DNA of 45,458 nt, taken from assembly GCF_002234595.1 (NCBI RefSeq), contig NZ_NMUL01000085.1, positions 1-45,458 on the forward strand, read 5' to 3'. This document shows positions 14,505 through 21,025 of this stretch, piece by piece; the first letter of the stretch is position 1; every line of letters starts with the position of its first letter. Below the pieces are notes generated by a model. That model was not told the origin of the DNA. It saw only the letters and a program-made list of their open reading frames with translations, and ran no database searches. The stretch is from Amycolatopsis vastitatis (lineage in GTDB: Bacteria; Actinomycetota; Actinomycetes; Mycobacteriales; Pseudonocardiaceae). A program made the translations under genes and the position numbers.

Positions 14505-15440
14505 ATGCCACTCGATCCACGCAGGCTCCTGCTCCTACGAGCCGTCCAGCACACCGGCAGCGTGCTCGCGGCAGCACGCGCACTTCATCTGACTCCCTCC
14601 GGCGTCTCGCAGCACATCACCAAACTCGAGAACGAAGCCGGCCTCGCACTCGTCGACCGGGACCATCGCGGCGGCGGACGCACGATCCGGCTCACGCCGG
14701 CGGGCAACGCCCTCGCCGACTACGCAGACGGCATCGCCCAGGCGCTGACGGTGGCCGAACGGGGCATCGCCCGGCTCCGCGACAGCCCCGCCGCGCCGCT
14801 CCGGATCGGCGGCTTCTCCGTCGCATTGAGTGAACTCGCAGTTCCGGTCGCGATGCGCATGGCGGCCGGTGACCCGACGATCGACCCGCGCGTCTACGAG
14901 GTTTCAGCCGCCGAGGGCGAACGCATGCTCGCCGACGGCGACTTGGACCTGCTCCTCACCGAACACGGCGCCGAAGACAGCTCCGAACGCCCGCTCAACC
15001 TCGTGGAAGTCGCTGTCATGCGCGATCCACTCGAAATCATCGTGCCCCGAACCTGGCCCGCCGACCTCGACTTGAAGATGCTGCTCGCGCGCCCGTGGAT
15101 CACGACATCGTTCCGCCTGGCGACCCGGAGGCACCTGGAACGGCTCTGCCGCGAACACAGCATCGAGCTCGACGCGCACGACATCGGCGCCGGATCGGCA
15201 CCGACGCTGCTCGCCCTCGTTGCGAACGGGGTCGGCGCAACGATCATCCCCACCCTGGCACTCCAGCAGAACCCATCCCCGAATGTACGAATCAGCAAAG
15301 CCATCACGGACCCCGGCGCCCGCGAACTCGTCGGCGTGCACCGCGAGGACGCCCCGGCACCAGTCACAAAACTCGTCACAGAACTCAGGCGCTACGCCAC
15401 CGAAGAGCTGCAAGCCGGATACCGGCCCGCGCACACCTGA
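14505..15440 (+). CDS. LysR family transcriptional regulator
   Basis: The 311-residue protein has a LysR winged helix-turn-helix at the N-terminus (VQHTGSVLAAARALHLTPSG, then VSQHITKLENEAG, about 14-48), followed by an effector-binding domain that begins with PLRIGGFSVALSELAVP at about 97 and contains GVGATIIPTLAL near 245. Length and layout match the family. It is divergent from the MFS transporter/sulfotransferase pair and 203 bp upstream of a second MFS gene, so it may control export. The effector is unknown; a pathway intermediate or the product is plausible. Confidence 0.88.
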   Translation: MPLDPRRLLLLRAVQHTGSVLAAARALHLTPSGVSQHITKLENEAGLALVDRDHRGGGRTIRLTPAGNALADYADGIAQALTVAERGIARLRDSPAAPLRIGGFSVALSELAVPVAMRMAAGDPTIDPRVYEVSAAEGERMLADGDLDLLLTEHGAEDSSERPLNLVEVAVMRDPLEIIVPRTWPADLDLKMLLARPWITTSFRLATRRHLERLCREHSIELDAHDIGAGSAPTLLALVANGVGATIIPTLALQQNPSPNVRISKAITDPGARELVGVHREDAPAPVTKLVTELRRYATEELQAGYRPAHT

Positions 15441-15571
15441 CGACCCGATCAACGGCGGCCGGACTTGAAGCCGCAGCTTCTCAAAGGGAGAAACCCCGCC
15501 GAGCATCGGAATGCCTCAAACGAGTGACACAGAATCTCCCCCGTTACCGAACGTCCACGCCGCGGGGCCGA

Positions 15572-15589
15572 TACCCTTCCGGTAGGGTA
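15572..15589. promoter_or_regulatory. Near-perfect 18-bp palindrome upstream of the second exporter
   Basis: TACCCTTCCGGTAGGGTA has 6-bp arms, TACCCT and AGGGTA, and a CCGG core, broken by one mismatched pair. It lies 54 bp before the ATG at 15644, a usual operator distance. The rest of the 203-bp gap between LysR and the exporter shows no gene. Confidence 0.45.
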
Positions 15590-15643
15590 GAAAGGCGGGA
15601 GCTCACACCTGGGGCATACGCACAGTTCGGGACGGGGAGGGAC

Positions 15644-16885
15644 ATGCAGGGCAGCTTACGTGGAACTCAGTTCAACAAGCTACTGATCGGACAGGCGTTC
15701 TCCTTCTTTGGAGACGCATTGATATCGATAGCATTGGCATTCGCCGTCCTGCAGATAACCAAGTCGCCGGTCGCACTCGGAATGGTGCTGTTCGCATCAC
15801 GCGGGCTCCTTGCCGTCTTTTCCCTTTTCGGCGGAGTCCTCGCAGACCGATTCAACCGCAAGACCGTGATGCTGAGTGCCGACCTGGCACGCATGGCGAT
15901 CCAGGCGATTACGGCAATTTTGATCCTCACTGGCGAGTGCACGATACTTGCACTCGCCATCCTTCAGGCGATCAGCGGAATCGCCACCGCGTTCTTCAAC
16001 CCAGCTTCCATGGGAATAATTCCAGAGATAACCCCCAACGAATCACTACAGCAGGCAAACTCGCTCCTGGGTCTCTTGAGGAACGCAACCGGGATCGGTG
16101 CATTGGCAGCATCCGGCGCCCTGGTCGCCACCACCGGCCCCGGGATCGCTTTCGCCATCGACGCCGGAACATTCCTCATAAGCTCGATCGCGATTTCACT
16201 GCTCAAGAAGCCGCGATCCGAACACGGTCGACAACCAACGACGATCTTCGCCGACCTCCGGGACGGCTGGCACGAATTCTCGTCAAAGAAGTGGATTGTC
16301 GCCGCAGTATTGCATATCGGACTCCTGAACCTTGTCGCGCTTGCCCCTTTCTTCGTGCTCGGCCCACTGGTTGCGGACAAGCAATTTGGCGGCGCCCCCG
16401 CATGGGCCGCGGTGGCCATCTGCTTTGCACTCGGCGCCATCGCCGGAGGCCTGCTTGCCACGCGAATTCGCCCAGCTCGACCGCTCATTGCCGCCTTCTG
16501 CGCCGTTTTCCTCATCGCCCCACAACTACTCGCCCTGGCAATACCGGCGCCACTTTTCGTCATCTGCATTGCCGCATCCCTCGGAGGCCTGCAAGCCACT
16601 CTGTTCGAGGCGACCTGGCTGACCACGGTGCAGCGCAACGTTTCGGGCGAGCTCCTATCACGGGTGAACTCGTTCGAGCTGCTCGTCACCACCATCTTCG
16701 CACCTGTCGGATATGCGCTTGCAGGCCCGGCAGTCGAACTACTCGGCACGCGCTCCACGCTCATCATCGGTGCCGGCTGGGTGGTGATCTCCACAATCGG
16801 AGTGTTGACGCTACCCAGCGTCCGGACCCTCACCTGGCCGGAAGAAAAACTCGAGAAACAGTCAACGGCGAGCAGCGTGAAGTGA
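15644..16885 (+). CDS. MFS exporter (EntS/MFS_3-like)
   Basis: With the ATG at 15644 the protein has 413 residues and about 12 membrane segments. It carries the MFS loop motif GGVLADRFNRKTVML near residues 63-77 and begins SLRGTQFNKLLIGQAFSFFG, typical of the EntS/MFS_3 exporters. The open frame extends much further upstream (to 15095), but that part overlaps the LysR gene and is not membrane-like. GGGGAGGG at 15634-15641 supports the chosen ATG. Base use is less GC-biased than in the NRPS genes, which may indicate a separate origin. It ends 20 bp from the convergent FkbM gene. A role in exporting or resisting the product is inferred. Confidence 0.85.
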   Translation: MQGSLRGTQFNKLLIGQAFSFFGDALISIALAFAVLQITKSPVALGMVLFASRGLLAVFSLFGGVLADRFNRKTVMLSADLARMAIQAITAILILTGECTILALAILQAISGIATAFFNPASMGIIPEITPNESLQQANSLLGLLRNATGIGALAASGALVATTGPGIAFAIDAGTFLISSIAISLLKKPRSEHGRQPTTIFADLRDGWHEFSSKKWIVAAVLHIGLLNLVALAPFFVLGPLVADKQFGGAPAWAAVAICFALGAIAGGLLATRIRPARPLIAAFCAVFLIAPQLLALAIPAPLFVICIAASLGGLQATLFEATWLTTVQRNVSGELLSRVNSFELLVTTIFAPVGYALAGPAVELLGTRSTLIIGAGWVVISTIGVLTLPSVRTLTWPEEKLEKQSTASSVK

Positions 16886-16904
16886 TAATCAAGCGGGACG
16901 GCGT

Positions 16905-17678
16905 TCAAGGAAGCGATGCAAATACGCTGTAGACACTACTGCCAACGAATGCGCGAGCCTGACTGATATCGATCCCATACCCTCGGTCGGACAGGCGTCG
17001 TGCAACTTCTTCAACTCGGCCGTGAATGTCATGCACGTCGACGAGTAGACACTTGATCGCACTCCAAGCCTTATCGGAAATTCCATCAAGAACGGACATC
17101 TCCCCCCTCTCCACGTCGATCTTCACCAAATCGACCACCTTGAGATCGAATCCGCCCAGCACCGACTCGAGTGTCGACACGGAGACTTCTTCATACTCAC
17201 GAATACTCCACAGACCTCGAATGTCATCGCGACTCGACGGCTCAACTTCCAGATTCCGAAGAAGACAGTCCAGGTTGCCGCGCTCGTCGATGTCATCCGA
17301 ATACAAAGTCGAGTGCGCCGTCATGAGCGGGTGAACAGCAAGCCGTCGCATTTCTTCACGTGCACCGAGTGCCCGCTTCAATGCGACCGCACCCGGAAGG
17401 TGTTTGGCCAGATTGTCGACCAAACATCGAAAAGTACGCAAAGCGGGCTCACAGGCGATCACGTGTGCCCGCGGAAAACGGTCCGCGAGGTACAGTGACG
17501 ATATTCCGACGTGGGCGCCGACATCGATCACCACGGGGGCCTCCCCCAGCGCGGACATTGCCCAGGAGAAGGACCGGTCCTCACGCACCTCTGCCCAGAG
17601 CGACGCAGCTTCGTCTCGGCTGGGACACAACACCTCGCGCCCGTCGGGCAACACCAGCACTTCCGTGTGATCAATCAT
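16905..17678 (-). CDS. FkbM family methyltransferase
   Basis: The 257-residue protein is a SAM-dependent methyltransferase of the FkbM type, usually acting on oxygen. It has the SAM motif VVIDVGAHVGISSLYLAD (49-66), CEPALRTFRCLVDNL further on, and the family segment VDLVKIDVERGEMSVLDGI (about 183-201). It is the second gene of a minus-strand pair, 12 bp after the P450 stop, so the two are probably co-transcribed. That suggests hydroxylation followed by methylation of the new hydroxyl. A second FkbM protein is encoded at 34410; the two are distinct in sequence. Confidence 0.85.
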   Translation of the reverse strand: MIDHTEVLVLPDGREVLCPSRDEAASLWAEVREDRSFSWAMSALGEAPVVIDVGAHVGISSLYLADRFPRAHVIACEPALRTFRCLVDNLAKHLPGAVALKRALGAREEMRRLAVHPLMTAHSTLYSDDIDERGNLDCLLRNLEVEPSSRDDIRGLWSIREYEEVSVSTLESVLGGFDLKVVDLVKIDVERGEMSVLDGISDKAWSAIKCLLVDVHDIHGRVEEVARRLSDRGYGIDISQARAFVGSSVYSVFASLP

Positions 17679-17690
17679 GCGACCACCCCG

Positions 17691-18950
17691 TCAGCCGGCC
17701 GCGGATGAGGTGAATTTGACCGGCAAGCGGCACACACCGTAGACAGATGTGATATCCGGAAACCATTCGACGGCGTCCTCGTCGAGGACTTCGTACGACG
17801 GCATCGCCGTCAGCACTTGCTCGACCATGGCCACGAAGAGACCTCGAACCAGTGCGGCACCAGGACAGTAGTGCACGCCGCGACCGAATGCCACGTGCTC
17901 ACCGGTGGCACGACCGGGGTCTATCTCGTCCGGAGAACCGAATTTCGCCTCGTCGCGATTGGCCGAGGCCCAGCTCAGCAGCACGCGCTCGCCACCGCGC
18001 AGGTCTTGCGCACCTACATGCGTACCGCCGGCGGCGGTCCGGCATGTGCTCTGAACCGGCGAAACCCAACGGAGGTATTCATCCGCAACCGCCGAGATCG
18101 ATCCAGGGTCATCGATCAGCTTAGCGCGCAGCCGCGGCTGCTGGGACAGGTGCCACAATGCGGTCGCGGTGAGCGTGGACGTCGGATCGATGCCCAGCAG
18201 CAGCAGGTACGACATCGACACGATGTCCTCGTCGGCAACCGGGGCGCCGTCGATTCGTGCGGCGAGAAGGTGGGCCATCAGCGGGCCGGCCCCCTTGCCC
18301 GACCGTGCCACGTCCATCGCCTCCAAGATCTCGAGACACGCCATCTGGACGCCGTAGCGGGCTCCGTCCAGATCGTGTGGGGCGCTCAGCAGCGCATGGT
18401 GGATCATCGCCGTGACGTCCCGCCACCGAGTCTCGGGTATTCCCAGGTCGCGCAGGGTTACTACGGCGGGCAGCCGCAGAGTCAGCACGTCGACGACATC
18501 GCACGTGCCCGAACCGGCTGTTTCAGCCAGCCACGAAGAGGCGAGACCGCGGAATTCCGAGAGTCTCGCGGCAACCCGATCGGCCGTGTAGAAGGACCAG
18601 ATCAGCTGCCTGTACTTGAGGCTCTCCGGGGCGTCCATCTCCAACGGCGCCATCCGGCCCGCTTGCCCCAGTGGTGGAATCGTCACCCCTTGCACGGTGT
18701 CGGCCGTCAAGGGGTAGCCGGTGGTCAGCACCTCGTTCCGCGCGGCATCGACGACATCAGCGTAGCGAGCGGCGACCCAGAACCCGCCCCAGGCGTTGCT
18801 CCGTGCCATCGGGCACGCTTTGCGCATCAGACGGTAAGCCGGATAAGGGTCGCGAGCGAAACGCGGGTCGTGTGTGTCGAAATCATCCAACGCAGCGCTC
18901 GCCGAGGAGTCACCCAACTTGCGAATATCATCCGTTTTTCCCGGTTCCAC
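17691..18950 (-). CDS. Cytochrome P450 (bacterial class I)
   Basis: The 419-residue protein has the P450 landmarks: ExxR at 291-294 (EYLR), heme-binding FGRGVHYCPGAA with Cys362, and an I-helix reading LLLLGIDPTSTL. In that helix the acidic Asp255 is kept, but the following threonine is replaced by Pro256, with Thr257 one step later, which may alter oxygen activation. The start is a GTG at 18950 with GGGGGT just upstream. It is followed by the FkbM gene and is divergent from the radical-SAM operon across 401 bp. It is probably a tailoring hydroxylase acting on the peptide or a building block; the site of oxidation cannot be deduced. Confidence 0.88.
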   Translation of the reverse strand: MEPGKTDDIRKLGDSSASAALDDFDTHDPRFARDPYPAYRLMRKACPMARSNAWGGFWVAARYADVVDAARNEVLTTGYPLTADTVQGVTIPPLGQAGRMAPLEMDAPESLKYRQLIWSFYTADRVAARLSEFRGLASSWLAETAGSGTCDVVDVLTLRLPAVVTLRDLGIPETRWRDVTAMIHHALLSAPHDLDGARYGVQMACLEILEAMDVARSGKGAGPLMAHLLAARIDGAPVADEDIVSMSYLLLLGIDPTSTLTATALWHLSQQPRLRAKLIDDPGSISAVADEYLRWVSPVQSTCRTAAGGTHVGAQDLRGGERVLLSWASANRDEAKFGSPDEIDPGRATGEHVAFGRGVHYCPGAALVRGLFVAMVEQVLTAMPSYEVLDEDAVEWFPDITSVYGVCRLPVKFTSSAAG

Positions 18951-19190
18951 GATACCCCCGACTTGACTTCGCCTCCGACACTCGCGCTATCCACACTATC
19001 CAGATGACCTCCGGGCAGTCCATGAACCCGGATAAGCGATGTGGTGGTCCTCGACCCGCCCAGTAAGCGCTCACTGGCAGGCGACAGCGGACCACAATGG
19101 CGTGAATCAGCACGTCACGGACGGTTGCCAGGGCGCCACCCGATCAGCGGTATCCCGCCAGGATCACCGGCTCCTAGCCTCGAAGACAGT

Positions 19191-19217
19191 GGTCAACATG
19201 CGACTATCTTGTTGGCC
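19191..19217. promoter_or_regulatory. Candidate operator: 8-bp inverted repeat with 11-bp spacer
   Basis: GGTCAACA (19191-19198) and TGTTGGCC (19210-19217) are complementary at 7 of 8 positions across an 11-bp spacer. StrR and NovG sites are long inverted repeats with an 11-bp spacer and a related core, although the match here is partial. It lies about 135 bp upstream of the main operon, so it is a candidate target for the ParB/StrR-like regulator. Confidence 0.4.
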
Positions 19218-19240
19218 AATACATTGAGGGGGATGTTGCC

Positions 19241-19255
19241 GTCAATGAAATTGAC
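19241..19255. promoter_or_regulatory. Perfect palindrome GTCAAT-GAA-ATTGAC
   Basis: A perfect 6-bp inverted repeat with a 3-bp spacer lies 97 bp before the radical-SAM start codon. It may be an operator for the main operon; position and symmetry are the only evidence. Confidence 0.4.
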
Positions 19256-19351
19256 TGAGCGTTTTCAGGTTCTTTGCCAGGCCTTCATCCGGATCGACTG
19301 ACACAACCATCGATCGACGGGCAATGGCCAGCGACAAAACCGGGGGAGACC

Positions 19352-20995
19352 ATGCTCGATGTCTTGGACTGCCTTGTCATCGGATACAATGAAGGCGATT
19401 TCACAACCTCCATTGACACCGCCCGCAGCAAGGGCGCCGACTCCCCCGAGTTCCGGGTTCTGCAGAAGAACTACGTAGAGCTCGATGGACAGCAACTCAC
19501 GTACCTCGACCTTATCAACAGATTACTTGACGAGAAATCGCCACGAGCCGATGGTGCGCGCCACCACTACAACGTTTCCGAAGTCCCCAACCTCGCCGCG
19601 GTGTACTTGGCCGCGAACATGCGCAGCAGAGGGTTCCGTTGCGAGTTCGTGAGCTTGTGGAACGCCGAGCGCGACGCCGTTGTGGAACTCCTGGAAACCA
19701 AGACGGTCCGCTGCGTCGCGATCACCACGACTTTCTACCTCACCCCGTTCCCGGTGATCGACATCGTTCGTCAGATCAAACTGGCTTCGCCCGGCACCAT
19801 CATCGTGGTCGGCGGCCCCCTGGTCATGAACCTGCAAGACGAAGCCATGGGGGACGATCTCGACGACTCGCTTCGCTACATCGGCGCGGACGTGTACGTC
19901 GCCGAGTCCCAGGGCGAACGAACTTTGGCCGATCTTCTGTCGGCCCTTCGCCACAATCTGCCTCTGGACCAGGTCCCGAACGTCTACCTCGACAGAGCCG
20001 GAGCCTTTCGCCTGACGACCCGGAAACCGGAGAACAACTCCCTCGACGCATGGGCCATCGACTGGTCCCTGGTCACCGACCGCCCTCTCGGGCCGACCCT
20101 GCAGACGAGAACGGCACGAAGTTGCGCCTTCAAGTGCGCCTTCTGCAACTACCCCACCCGGGCCGGCGCGCTGACCTTGGCCAGCATGGACACCGTTGAG
20201 CGCGAACTGACCCAGATGGCGAAACTCGGAGTCACCGACGTCGTCTTCGTCGACGACACCTTCAACGTTCCGCCTGGGCGCTTCAAAACGCTCATATCGA
20301 TGATGATTGAGAAACACTTCGAGTTTCGCTGGTACTCCTATTTCAGATGTTCCAACGTGCGAGACGAGTCCATCTTCGACCTGATTAAGGAAAGCGGCTG
20401 CGCAGGCGTCTTCCTCGGCGTAGAGTCCGGAGACGACGCCGTCCTCAAGAACATGGACAAGGCAGCGCGCCGCGATCAGTACATCTGGTCGATCAAGAAC
20501 CTGAACGAGCGCGGAATTATTACGTTCGCCTCCTTCATCGCGGGTTTCCCCGGCGAGACGGATGGCACGATCGAGAACACCATCGACTTCATCAACACGG
20601 CTCAGCCCAGGTTCTACCGGATCGAACCCTGGTGGTACAATCACCAGTCACCGATCCGCGCACGTTCCGCTGATTTTCGGCTCGAAGGTGGCGGTTACGC
20701 GTGGAAGCACGCGAGCATGGACATCCACCAAGCGGGCGACGCAGTCGACCGGGTGTTCAGTCAGGTCCGGGGATCGACGTGGATGCCGATGCAGAACTTC
20801 GACTTCTGGTCTCTGCCATACCTGATGGGTAAGGGCATGACGAGTGACACCATCCTCGACTTCTGCAAGATCTCCCAGCGCCTGCTCGCATCCGAGAACC
20901 GTGAATCCCGACGAGATCAAACGTCGCGGTACCGCCGGGAATTGCTTGACTTGATGGAAGACGTCCGCATGCTGCCGTCCAAGTACCGGACCTGA
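19352..20995 (+). CDS. Cobalamin-dependent radical SAM methyltransferase, PhpK-like
   Basis: Taking the ATG at 19352 after GGGGGAG gives 547 residues. The start (DCLVIGYNEGDF) and the stretch KNYVELDGQQLTYLDLINRL resemble PhpK, the phosphinothricin P-methyltransferase. A cobalamin-binding-like Rossmann region (about 120-200, with IIVVGGPLV) precedes the radical SAM motif SCAFKCAFCNYPTRAG (Cys258, Cys262, Cys265). Enzymes of this class methylate unreactive carbon or phosphinate centres. No phosphonate genes such as a PEP mutase are visible, so carbon methylation of an amino acid or the peptide is more likely. It is the first gene of the long operon and has a rare TTA at codon 58 (19523-19525). 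Base composition is somewhat lower in GC than in the NRPS genes. Confidence 0.85.
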   Translation: MLDVLDCLVIGYNEGDFTTSIDTARSKGADSPEFRVLQKNYVELDGQQLTYLDLINRLLDEKSPRADGARHHYNVSEVPNLAAVYLAANMRSRGFRCEFVSLWNAERDAVVELLETKTVRCVAITTTFYLTPFPVIDIVRQIKLASPGTIIVVGGPLVMNLQDEAMGDDLDDSLRYIGADVYVAESQGERTLADLLSALRHNLPLDQVPNVYLDRAGAFRLTTRKPENNSLDAWAIDWSLVTDRPLGPTLQTRTARSCAFKCAFCNYPTRAGALTLASMDTVERELTQMAKLGVTDVVFVDDTFNVPPGRFKTLISMMIEKHFEFRWYSYFRCSNVRDESIFDLIKESGCAGVFLGVESGDDAVLKNMDKAARRDQYIWSIKNLNERGIITFASFIAGFPGETDGTIENTIDFINTAQPRFYRIEPWWYNHQSPIRARSADFRLEGGGYAWKHASMDIHQAGDAVDRVFSQVRGSTWMPMQNFDFWSLPYLMGKGMTSDTILDFCKISQRLLASENRESRRDQTSRYRRELLDLMEDVRMLPSKYRT

Positions 20996-21025
20996 GCAGT
21001 CAGCGTTCAGGTGGAGGAGAGCTAC

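Larger units (their letters stand above)
18951..19351. other. Divergent intergenic region upstream of the main NRPS operon
   Basis: This 401-bp region separates the P450/FkbM pair from the 20-kb operon. I see no convincing gene. It contains two inverted repeats (listed separately) and CTATCC-ACA-CTATCC at 18987-19001. No consensus promoter stands out; a TTGACT at 19251-19256 has no good -10 partner, which would suit an activator-dependent promoter. A GGGGGAG at 19342-19348 is the ribosome binding site of the radical-SAM gene. Confidence 0.55.

Noticed and set aside
15095..15643. Long N-terminal extension of the second MFS exporter
   Set aside because: The extension overlaps the LysR gene in another frame, is arginine-rich and non-membrane. 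A good RBS and family homology begin at 15644.
19352..20995. Phosphonate or phosphinate natural product pathway, suggested by the PhpK-like enzyme
   Set aside because: No PEP mutase or other phosphonate gene is found in the window, and the enzyme sits in an NRPS operon.
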